A stretch of 22,878 bases of DNA from an uncultured Ruminococcus sp. (lineage in GTDB: Bacteria > Bacillota > Clostridia > Oscillospirales > Ruminococcaceae): assembly GCA_946183385.1 (NCBI GenBank), contig CAMHBN010000003.1, positions 1 through 22,878 on the forward strand, given 5' to 3'. Position 1 is the stretch's first letter. Each line of letters starts with the position of its first letter. The position numbers and the translations under genes were made by a program. Shown here one piece after another: positions 6,551 through 13,540 of the stretch. The notes beneath the pieces were generated by a model. The model made no database searches. It had not been told where the DNA came from and saw only the letters and a program-made list of their open reading frames with translations.

Positions 6551-7888
6551 TCAGCCTCCGAATCCGAACATATTTTTTATCATCGAGGTGATGAAGAATT
6601 TGTAGTCGATGAAGTCGTATACGCCCTGTCTCCACGCGCGGAGGAACAGGTATATCAGCAGTACGTGATAGTGGAAATAATAGCCCTTCACCGACAGCTT
6701 CGACGGTTCGGCGACTACGTGAAGATAGTCCCAGTGCGAAGGGTCGCGGGTGATGAGCCTGTCTTTGTATTCCTTTATCAGCTCCGTATCCATTTCGGGT
6801 GTCAGTATGGACACGGCGGCGTGCTTCAGGTCGTGCCTTTTGACCCATTTTGCTATGCTTCTGAAATCGGCGGCGGTGAAGTCGAGGTCGGTGATGAACA
6901 TTCCCATCATATTCACGCCCACCGAATCAAGCACCCTCAGCGCCTTTTCGTTTACATTGTTGTCGCAGCGCTTTTTGTAGGCTTCGAGGTGTTTGTCATC
7001 GGCAGCCTCTATTCCCGTCAGCACGTAGTAGAGCCCGATGTCGGCGAGCTGCTTCATCAGCTCGGGATGAGCAGCGACGAAATCTGCTCTTCCGTAGCAG
7101 ACGTAACGCTTGTGTATGCCTCTTTGGCGTATCAGCTCCGCAAACCGTTCGAGCCGCTTCTCGTCAAAGAGAAAATCGTCGTCTATGATGTAGATGTTAT
7201 CGCAGTTTATGCCCGCTATCTCATCGACAACGTCGGCTATGTCACGCTGCGTATACACCCCGCAGTTTACACAGTTCCTGACGCAGAAGCTGCATCTGTA
7301 GGGGCAGCTGTAGGTCGTGCGGACATGAGCCGCGGGAAGCAGCTCAAGGTAGCGGTATCGGTCGGAATGCCGGTAGAAGTATGTGCGGTCGGGACGCGGG
7401 AGCTTGTTTATGTCGTGCGGGACTGCCGCGTTCACCGTCCAGCGTCCGCCGCGCTTCCGGCACAGGGAGCTGATGCTCTCGGGAGGAGCGCCTTTCAGTA
7501 TTTCGGCAACGGGCGTCGGGTCAAAGCTTGTGAAGATGTAGTCCGTATAGTCGCTGAAAAAGCGCTTATAGCATCGCTGAGCGTGCAGACCGCCTATCAT
7601 GGTCACGCAGCCGCACCTCTTCGCTTCGCGGGCGTACTCCTTCATGAAGCCCTCCTGCCTCGTTCTGCCGCATATATATACCGCATACGGACGGAGCTCG
7701 CGGAGCCTCTTCGCATACGGCACCTTCTCGACCTGCCCGTCCCATATATACGGCTCAAAGCCCTCTTTCACGAGCACCGCATATATGTATTCGAGCTCGA
7801 GCGGCTCGTTGTCTATTATGCCCGCGAAGTTGTACTTCGTGCGGGATATCTCGGGGTGGACAAGTAATACGGTCTTGTTTTTCTCCAT
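6551..7888 (-). CDS. B12-binding-type radical SAM enzyme
   Basis: Residues ~1-135 look like the Rossmann-type cobalamin-binding domain of class B radical SAM proteins (KTVLLVHPE at the start, CGCVTMIGGLHA near 92-103). The radical SAM domain follows, with the [4Fe-4S] cluster motif C-x3-C-x2-C at Cys195, Cys199 and Cys202 (SCPYRCSFC), IYIIDDDFLFD (about 232-242) and LTGIEAADD (290-298). Enzymes of this type include methyltransferases such as Fom3 and PhpK of phosphonate pathways, and BchE-type enzymes. At 445 residues the length is usual. The ATG at 7888 is preferred over one six bases earlier because GAGG then lies 8 bases upstream. It sits between the acyl ligase and phosphatidyltransferase genes, so its substrate may be the lipid or the activated head group. 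Cobalamin use is inferred, not shown. Confidence 0.85.
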   Translation of the reverse strand: MEKNKTVLLVHPEISRTKYNFAGIIDNEPLELEYIYAVLVKEGFEPYIWDGQVEKVPYAKRLRELRPYAVYICGRTRQEGFMKEYAREAKRCGCVTMIGGLHAQRCYKRFFSDYTDYIFTSFDPTPVAEILKGAPPESISSLCRKRGGRWTVNAAVPHDINKLPRPDRTYFYRHSDRYRYLELLPAAHVRTTYSCPYRCSFCVRNCVNCGVYTQRDIADVVDEIAGINCDNIYIIDDDFLFDEKRLERFAELIRQRGIHKRYVCYGRADFVAAHPELMKQLADIGLYYVLTGIEAADDKHLEAYKKRCDNNVNEKALRVLDSVGVNMMGMFITDLDFTAADFRSIAKWVKRHDLKHAAVSILTPEMDTELIKEYKDRLITRDPSHWDYLHVVAEPSKLSVKGYYFHYHVLLIYLFLRAWRQGVYDFIDYKFFITSMIKNMFGFGG

Positions 7889-7898
7889 AACCATCGCC

Positions 7899-9521
7899 TC
7901 ACGTTTTCAGCTCGTTGTAGGCTATCTTGCCGACAAGAGTTTTCGGGAGAGAATCGTAGAATATGAGCTCGCGCGGCAGGGCGTAGGCGGCTATGTCCTT
8001 TCTGAGCATATCCATCAGCTCGCTGCGGAGCCTGTCCTCGTCGGCACCTTCCGCGTGAACGACGCAGGCTCTTACCTTTTCGCCCCTGAGCCGGTCGGGG
8101 ACTCCCACGACCGCGCACATAATGACGTCGCGGTGCGAGCTTATGACTTCCTCAAGGTTCTGGGGATAGATGTTGTATCCGCCCGATATTATCATGCGCT
8201 TGAGACGCTGACGGAAATACACATATCCGTTTTCGCCGATGCAGCCTATATCTCCCGTATGCAGCCACACATAGCCGTCATCGCGCTTTTTCAGCGCTGC
8301 GGCGGTCTCCTCGGGCTCCTTGTAGTAGCCCTTCATTACCGTCGGTCCGCGGAGGATGATCTCGCCCTCTTCGCCCGCGGGGAGCTCATTGCCATCGCTG
8401 TCTATGACCTTGTAGAACGTATCGGGATAGGGCAGACCTACGCTTTGCAGGTCGTCGTACTCCGCAGGCATCAGGCAGCTGCCCGTTACACATTCCGTAA
8501 GCCCGTAGCCCTCCCTTACCTTTGCCTTACAGCCGTGCTCGGCGAGCATAAGGTTCAGCTTCTTCTTGGTCGAGGGAGCAAGGGAGTCTCCGCCCGAAAC
8601 GATGCATTTCAGGAAGTCGAGCTTTTTCCCGCCGAAGCTCTTGTTGACTATCATTGCCTCGAAGATCGCAGGTACTCCCGCGATGATGTCGGGCTTGTAG
8701 CGGAAAAGCAGCTTGTGGAACTCTGCCGCCGAGAATTTCGGCTGGAGCACCGCTGTTCCGCCCAGCACGATTATCGTGTGTATGCACACTCCGAGCCCGA
8801 AGCCGTGGAATACAGGCATTACCGAAAGCATTTTCATTCCCGCTTTCAGCCCGCCGCAAGCCTCGATGCTCTGGAGCGCAAGTGCGTTGAAGTTCAGATT
8901 TGTAAGCATTATGCCCTTAGGACGTCCCGTAGTTCCGCCGCTGTAAAGGATAGCCGCGGTATCGTCGGGAGCGCCGTGATGTACGGCTGCCGTTTTGCCG
9001 GCTCCGCCCGCGATAAAGCTCTTCCAGTCGGGGATGGTGCTCTTGGGAGGCTTTTTCTTGTTCGTCAGCGAATAGCCCACCTTTATGTGGACGGGCATAC
9101 TGTCGCTGACGCTCACCTTTACCGCTTTCAGTCCCTCGCACTGCTCCATCACGCGCTCTATCTTGTCGGCTATAAGGTCAACGGCAAATATCAGCTTGCT
9201 GTCCGTGAGTTTAACAAAGCGTATTATCTCGTTCTCGGCGGACATCGGGTGTATCATGTTGGCGACGGCTCCCGTCATGCTTATGGCATAGAAAAGGTAT
9301 ACCGCCTCGGGAGTGTTCGGCAGGCATACGGAAACGGAATCGCCGCTCCTGACACCTGCCGCGGTGAGCGCAGCGGCGCATCTGCTGACCTCGGATATGA
9401 GCCTGCTGAATGTCACGCTTTTTCCGAAATAGTCGAGCGCACAGTTGTCGGGATATTTTTCCGCAGTCCTCTCAGCAAGCTCGTATATCGTACATTCGGG
9501 ATAATCAAGATGTCTTTTCAT
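7899..9521 (-). CDS. Fatty-acyl AMP/CoA ligase (ANL superfamily)
   Basis: Adenylate-forming enzyme that activates a carboxylic acid, probably a fatty acid, with ATP and usually passes it to CoA or a carrier protein. All core motifs are visible in 540 residues: the P-loop YSGGTTGRPKG (193-203), YGLTE (339-343), HTGD with Asp424, the hinge region RLKRMIISGGYNIYP (439-453) and the C-terminal catalytic lysine Lys532 in PKTLVGKI. It has no signal peptide or transmembrane segment and is expected to be cytoplasmic. The ATG overlaps the stop of the upstream acyltransferase gene by 4 bases, so the two are coupled. Its product would be a natural acyl donor for the PlsC-like enzyme next door. The acyl chain cannot be predicted. 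Confidence 0.92.
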   Translation of the reverse strand: MKRHLDYPECTIYELAERTAEKYPDNCALDYFGKSVTFSRLISEVSRCAAALTAAGVRSGDSVSVCLPNTPEAVYLFYAISMTGAVANMIHPMSAENEIIRFVKLTDSKLIFAVDLIADKIERVMEQCEGLKAVKVSVSDSMPVHIKVGYSLTNKKKPPKSTIPDWKSFIAGGAGKTAAVHHGAPDDTAAILYSGGTTGRPKGIMLTNLNFNALALQSIEACGGLKAGMKMLSVMPVFHGFGLGVCIHTIIVLGGTAVLQPKFSAAEFHKLLFRYKPDIIAGVPAIFEAMIVNKSFGGKKLDFLKCIVSGGDSLAPSTKKKLNLMLAEHGCKAKVREGYGLTECVTGSCLMPAEYDDLQSVGLPYPDTFYKVIDSDGNELPAGEEGEIILRGPTVMKGYYKEPEETAAALKKRDDGYVWLHTGDIGCIGENGYVYFRQRLKRMIISGGYNIYPQNLEEVISSHRDVIMCAVVGVPDRLRGEKVRACVVHAEGADEDRLRSELMDMLRKDIAAYALPRELIFYDSLPKTLVGKIAYNELKT

Positions 9522-10150
9522 TTTGCGTTCCAGCTTTCGTAAGATGTAAAGTGCTTTTTTCTCAGCTCTTCCTGCGGCATAGCCTTTCTCAGAAGTCGGG
9601 CTATCCCGTTGTACAGCTTCATGTTCGTTTCCTCGGGAGTGCCGCAGGGCTCTATCGGCTTTCCGAAGATGACCGTCAGCCTGTGGCGCGGGAAAAGCGA
9701 ATAGTCTCCCGCAATGGCGTATGGCACGATGACCGCGCCTGTACGCTCCGACATGACCGAGGCTCCGAACTTGAACGGGAGCAGCAGTTCGTCGGTGTAG
9801 TTGCGCTTGGCTTCGGGCGAGACATTCACAAGCTCGCCTTGTCCGAGCGCTTGCAGAGCCGCTTCAAGTGCGGCGGGGTTCCTTCTGGCGTGGAGGTCAA
9901 CGGGTATCGTTCCCGCGCTCCTGAAAAAGAAGCCGAAGGCGGAGTCGTGCAGCTCCTTTTTTGCGAGAGTCCTTACCACGCGCCTTGTCGATACATCTAT
10001 GAGGATGGGGTCGAGGGCGTGCTTGTGATTGCCCGCAATAACAGCGGGACCGCCGGGCGGGATGTTCCCGCTGCCTATTATCCTCGGTCTGAACAGTACT
10101 CTGAACAGCGGTCCGAGTGCAAAGCGTGCGGCCTTATAAAATGTGTACAT
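9518..10150 (-). CDS. PlsC-like 1-acylglycerol-3-phosphate acyltransferase
   Basis: Member of the glycerolipid acyltransferase (PlsC) family, which places an acyl chain on a lysophosphatidic acid or similar acceptor at the membrane. The catalytic NHx4D motif is present as NHKHALD (His42, Asp47), followed by GTIPVD (80-85). The third block is usually FPEGTRS-like but here reads VSPEAKRN (110-117): Pro-Glu are kept and the GT is lost, so acceptor binding may be altered. At 210 residues the size is normal. GGAGG lies 7 bases before the ATG. It is the first gene of the five-gene minus operon, directly behind the consensus promoter at 10189-10216. Confidence 0.9.
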   Translation of the reverse strand: MYTFYKAARFALGPLFRVLFRPRIIGSGNIPPGGPAVIAGNHKHALDPILIDVSTRRVVRTLAKKELHDSAFGFFFRSAGTIPVDLHARRNPAALEAALQALGQGELVNVSPEAKRNYTDELLLPFKFGASVMSERTGAVIVPYAIAGDYSLFPRHRLTVIFGKPIEPCGTPEETNMKLYNGIARLLRKAMPQEELRKKHFTSYESWNAK

Positions 10151-10188
10151 CTCCGCGCCTCCTTGTTGCGTTTAATGGTCCAATAATC

Positions 10189-10216
10189 ATTATATCATAC
10201 AGCCCCGGTTTGTCAA
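10189..10216 (-). promoter_or_regulatory. Promoter of the lipid-assembly operon
   Basis: On the minus strand, a perfect TTGACA (10216-10211) and a perfect TATAAT (10194-10189) are separated by 16 bases. The start of transcription should be near 10183, about 33 bases before the acyltransferase ATG. Confidence 0.82.
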
Positions 10217-10274
10217 CTGCGTGCTTCGTCCTCACCTATATCATACATCAAAACAGCTCCCACGGGTATATGAA

Positions 10275-10304
10275 AAATGTAATTTCGTCAGTTACATTTG
10301 TAAC
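10275..10304. promoter_or_regulatory. Candidate operator with nested palindromes in the divergent region
   Basis: GTTACA-TT-TGTAAC (10291-10304) is a perfect 6-bp-arm palindrome. It shares its left half with a second inverted repeat, AAATGTAA (10275-10282) with TTACATTT (10292-10299). The element lies between the two divergent promoters: about 40 bases upstream of the -35 of the phosphonate operon and about 60 bases upstream of the -35 of the lipid operon. That is a good place for one regulator to control both. No regulator gene is adjacent. Confidence 0.45.
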
Positions 10305-10342
10305 GAAAGAAGTGACAATGATAAGCGATACTGCCGAAATGA

Positions 10343-10371
10343 TTGATTTGTGCGTGATAGTGTGATATAAT
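10343..10371 (+). promoter_or_regulatory. Promoter of the phosphonate operon
   Basis: TTGATT (10343-10348) and TATAAT (10366-10371) are separated by 17 bases. Transcription would start near 10378, giving a leader of about 24 bases. GGAG at 10390-10393 lies 8 bases before the ATG, and CTCC at 10398-10401 could pair with it, forming a small stem over the ribosome binding site. Confidence 0.78.
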
Positions 10372-10401
10372 TGGAGCAATAACACGAGAGGAGATACCTC
10401 C

Positions 10402-12420
10402 ATGACTGCATTGATACTTGCTTCGGGCGTTGGCTCGAGAATGGGTGCGCTCACAGCCGAGCGCCCGAAATGTATGACGCCGCTCCCGAACGGAGAAACG
10501 ATACTGAGCCGTCAGCTCCGACAGCTGTGCGCCGCGGGCATCGGGAAAATAGTCATTACCACGGGAGCCTTCGCGGACGTACTGACGGACTATGTGCGCT
10601 CGCTGGATATATCGGCGGAAATAGTATTCGTCCACAATCCCGACTACGCTTCGACCAATTATATATACTCCATGTTCCTCGCGGAAAAGGAGCTCTCGGG
10701 CGATATACTGCTTCTGCACGGCGACCTCGTTTTTGAGGATACTGTGCTCGCGATGGTGGCAGGCAGCAGTACCTCGGCTATGGCGGTCAGCACGACTGCT
10801 CCGCTGCCCGAAAAGGACTTCAAGGCGGTCGTCGTCAACGACATCGTTACCGCTGTCGGTATCGACTTCACCGAGAACGCCTTTGCCGCTCAGCCGCTGT
10901 ATAAGCTGACCGATGCGGACAGAAAAATGTGGTTTGCGCAGACAGACTGCTACTGCCGCAGCGGTGAGCCCGCTAAAATGCGCTGCTACGCAGAGAATGC
11001 CCTCAACGATGTGGCGGAGAGCTGCTGCATAAGACCAGTTGACTTCACGGGGCTGCTGTGCTCGGAGATAGACGACAGCAGCGACCTTGCAAGGGTGTCG
11101 GCAGAGCTGGAAAAGCTCGGCAGCAGAAATGTGTATATGTGCTTTGCGGCAGATGTGATACACAGCGGACACATCAGCATGATACGCAGAGCGGCTTCCC
11201 TCGGCAGGCTGACGGTAGGCATCATGACCGACAAAGTTGTCACTGCATACAGGCATTTACCTCTTGTCGGATATGCTGACAGAGCAGAGCTTTTCAGGAA
11301 TATCAGCGGCGTCGCGGAGGTAGTGCCGCAGGACGCCCTCAGCTACAGGGACAACCTTTTGAAGCTCAAGCCCGATATCGTCGTCCACGGCGACGACTGG
11401 CGCAGCGGCTTCCAGCGGTCTGTGCGCGATGAGGTGGTGTCAGTCCTTGCGGAGTACGGCGGCAGGCTCGTTGAGTTCCCGCACGCCGATGACCCTGCCG
11501 TGTCTGCGGCGGAAAAGAATATGAGGAGCGCTCACGCTCTGCCCGACTATCGCAGAGGCGTGCTGAGAAAGCTCCTTGCCATGAAGCACCATATCACCGC
11601 GATAGAGGCTCACAGCGGACTCACGGGGCTCATCGCCGAGAATGCGCGCGTCTACGAAAACGGCACGGTAAGGCAGTTCGACGCAATGTGGATATCCTCG
11701 CTCTGCGATTCGACCGCACGGGGGAAGCCCGATATCGAGCTGGTCGATATGACAGCACGTGTGCGCACCGTCAACGAGATAATAGAGGTCACGACAAAGC
11801 CCGTCATCTTCGACGGAGATACGGGCGGACTTGCCGAGCACTTCGTTTACACCGTCCGCACCCTCGAGCGCATCGGCGTCTCGATGGTGATAATAGAGGA
11901 CAAATCGGGTCTGAAGAAAAATTCGCTGTTCGGTACCGAGGTAAGGCAGAGTCAGGCTGATACGGAGGATTTCTGCCGTAAGATAGCGGCGGGAAAGAAC
12001 GCCCGCAAGACCGATGAGCTGATGATATGCGCGCGTATCGAGAGCCTTATCCTCGGCAAGGGTATGGACGACGCCATAAGCCGCGCTTTCGCCTATACAG
12101 CCGCGGGAGCTGACGCGATAATGATACACAGCAGGAGCAGTTCTCCCGATGAGGTGCTGACCTTTGCACGGCTGTTCCGAGAACGTGACGGCTTCACGCC
12201 GCTCGTCTGCGTCCCGACGAGCTACAGCTCGGTCAGGGAGGAGGAGCTGTACTCGGCGGGGATAAATATCGTGATATACGCAAATCAGCTCACACGCTCC
12301 GCATTTCCCGCTATGCAGCGGACTGCCGAGTCCATTCTGCGCACACATTCCGCCGAGGAATGCGACAAGGAGTGTATGCCGTTCAAGGACATAATTCGAC
12401 TTATACCGGAGGAATACTGA
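10402..12420 (+). CDS. pepM: Three-domain fusion: LicC-like and GCT-like cytidylyltransferases plus PEP mutase
   Basis: PEP mutase converts phosphoenolpyruvate to phosphonopyruvate, the entry step to natural C-P compounds. Domain 1 (about 1-238) is a LicC/PntC-like sugar-nucleotidyltransferase fold: LASGVGSRMG (6-15), RPKCM (21-25), NPDYASTNYIYS (79-90), HGDLVFED with Asp108, and EIDDSSD (222-228). Domain 2 (about 241-378) is a GCT/Fom1-like cytidylyltransferase with HSGH (254-257) and KPDIVVHGDDW (323-333). Its usual second motif (RTxGIS[ST]T) appears degenerate near AVSAAEKN (366-373). Domain 3 (about 385-672) is PEP mutase, with FDGDTGG (470-476), the diagnostic EDKSGLKKNS (499-508) and GADAIMIHSRS (569-579). 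Known relatives fuse one nucleotidyltransferase to PEP mutase (Fom1, PntC-PepM); here there are two. It should make phosphonopyruvate and activate a downstream phosphonate as its CMP ester. Confidence 0.9.
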   Translation: MTALILASGVGSRMGALTAERPKCMTPLPNGETILSRQLRQLCAAGIGKIVITTGAFADVLTDYVRSLDISAEIVFVHNPDYASTNYIYSMFLAEKELSGDILLLHGDLVFEDTVLAMVAGSSTSAMAVSTTAPLPEKDFKAVVVNDIVTAVGIDFTENAFAAQPLYKLTDADRKMWFAQTDCYCRSGEPAKMRCYAENALNDVAESCCIRPVDFTGLLCSEIDDSSDLARVSAELEKLGSRNVYMCFAADVIHSGHISMIRRAASLGRLTVGIMTDKVVTAYRHLPLVGYADRAELFRNISGVAEVVPQDALSYRDNLLKLKPDIVVHGDDWRSGFQRSVRDEVVSVLAEYGGRLVEFPHADDPAVSAAEKNMRSAHALPDYRRGVLRKLLAMKHHITAIEAHSGLTGLIAENARVYENGTVRQFDAMWISSLCDSTARGKPDIELVDMTARVRTVNEIIEVTTKPVIFDGDTGGLAEHFVYTVRTLERIGVSMVIIEDKSGLKKNSLFGTEVRQSQADTEDFCRKIAAGKNARKTDELMICARIESLILGKGMDDAISRAFAYTAAGADAIMIHSRSSSPDEVLTFARLFRERDGFTPLVCVPTSYSSVREEELYSAGINIVIYANQLTRSAFPAMQRTAESILRTHSAEECDKECMPFKDIIRLIPEEY

Positions 12421-12421
12421 T

Positions 12422-13537
12422 ATGACGGAACAACTCGTGTTTCGGGGAAAAGGCGGATACGCCGGGCTTGAAGAGCATCTTGTTTCGCTCGGCTGCAGGA
12501 GGCTCATGCTGGTGTGCGGACGCTCTTTGTCAGCGACAGCCGCAGGGGAATTTTTCGGCGGGCTGACAGAGCGCACGGGCATAGATGTAGTGCGGTTCGG
12601 CGGCTTCTCGCCCAATCCCGACTACAGCGACATCGAAAGCGGAGTAAGGCTGTTCAGAGAGGAAAAATGCGACGCGGTATGCGGTGCGGGCGGCGGGAGC
12701 GCTATGGATACCGCGAAGTGCATAAAGCTGTTTGCGGAGCTGTCCGACGGGGCACCGTACATCGAGCAGAAGGTTGTCCCGAACGCTGTGCCGCTCGTTG
12801 CAGTCCCGACTACGGCGGGGAGCGGCAGCGAGGCAACACGCTTTGCTGTGATATACCGCGACGGGAAGAAGCTGTCTGTTGCCGATGAGAGCATCAGACC
12901 CGCGGCTGTGCTCCTTGACCCCGATGTGCTCGCGAGCCTGCCCGACAGGCACAGGACTGCGGCAATGCTCGACGCGCTCTGCCACGCGACAGAATCCCTG
13001 TGGTCGGTCAGCTCGACCGATGAGAGCCGCGGTTACTCGCGTGAGGCGATCCGTATCCTCATCGGCAATATGGAGGGTTATACCGCGCGGGACAGCAGCT
13101 GCGCGGAAGCTGTTATGGAAGCGGCTCACCTGGCGGGCAAAGCCATAAATATCACAACGACCACCGCCGCTCACGCTATGAGCTACGGGCTCACAAAGCG
13201 CTACGGTATCTCTCATGGGCACGCTGCGGCGTTGTGTCTGCCCGAGGTGTACCGCTTCCTGTCGGAAAACAGCGGCAGAAGTGCGGATAAGAGCAGGACG
13301 GAGCATATTCTCGGCGAGCTGCCTGCGCTGCTCGGCTGTGACGGCTTTGATTCGGCTCTTGCGCTGCTGACAGAGCTCCCGAGGAGGTATGCTGCCGATA
13401 TCCCACCGCAGGTAACGGACGGCGAGGCGGAGCAGCTCGCAGCAGCCGTAAACATTCAGAGGCTGAGCAATACCCCCGTCGTCCCCGACAGGGACACAAT
13501 CAAAGAAATGTACCTTCGTATTCTGAAAAGGAGATAA
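12422..13537 (+). CDS. Iron-type alcohol dehydrogenase, probable phosphonoacetaldehyde reductase
   Basis: Group III (iron-containing) alcohol dehydrogenase. Its position between PEP mutase and phosphonopyruvate decarboxylase fits the FomC/PhpC role: reduction of phosphonoacetaldehyde to 2-hydroxyethylphosphonate with NAD(P)H. Landmarks are the nucleotide-binding GAGGGSAMDTAK (88-99), PTTAGSGSEAT (129-139), metal ligands Asp184 and His188 in DALCHATE, His251 in AHAMSYG, and His265 in ISHGHAA. Length (371) is usual. The ATG starts 2 bases after the mutase stop, with GGAGG 9 bases upstream inside the mutase gene, so translation is coupled. The reductase in place of an aminotransferase points to hydroxyethylphosphonate rather than aminoethylphosphonate as product. 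The substrate is assigned from context. Confidence 0.88.
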   Translation: MTEQLVFRGKGGYAGLEEHLVSLGCRRLMLVCGRSLSATAAGEFFGGLTERTGIDVVRFGGFSPNPDYSDIESGVRLFREEKCDAVCGAGGGSAMDTAKCIKLFAELSDGAPYIEQKVVPNAVPLVAVPTTAGSGSEATRFAVIYRDGKKLSVADESIRPAAVLLDPDVLASLPDRHRTAAMLDALCHATESLWSVSSTDESRGYSREAIRILIGNMEGYTARDSSCAEAVMEAAHLAGKAINITTTTAAHAMSYGLTKRYGISHGHAAALCLPEVYRFLSENSGRSADKSRTEHILGELPALLGCDGFDSALALLTELPRRYAADIPPQVTDGEAEQLAAAVNIQRLSNTPVVPDRDTIKEMYLRILKRR

Positions 13538-13540
13538 GCT

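Noticed and set aside
6549..6848. N-terminal extension of about 100 residues on the phosphatidyltransferase
   Set aside because: The extension overlaps the radical SAM gene in another frame, is arginine-rich, and a perfect GGAGG precedes the internal ATG at 6548.
7599..9542. A 647-codon plus-strand open frame opposite the acyl ligase and radical SAM genes
   Set aside because: It is antisense to two genes with complete catalytic motifs; its sequence has shadow-like composition and no plausible ribosome binding site.
10191..10247. Direct repeat TATATCATACA (10191 and 10237) as paired operators or a second -10 box
   Set aside because: One copy is simply the minus-strand -10 region; the other has no matching -35, and AT-rich 11-mers recur easily in such regions.
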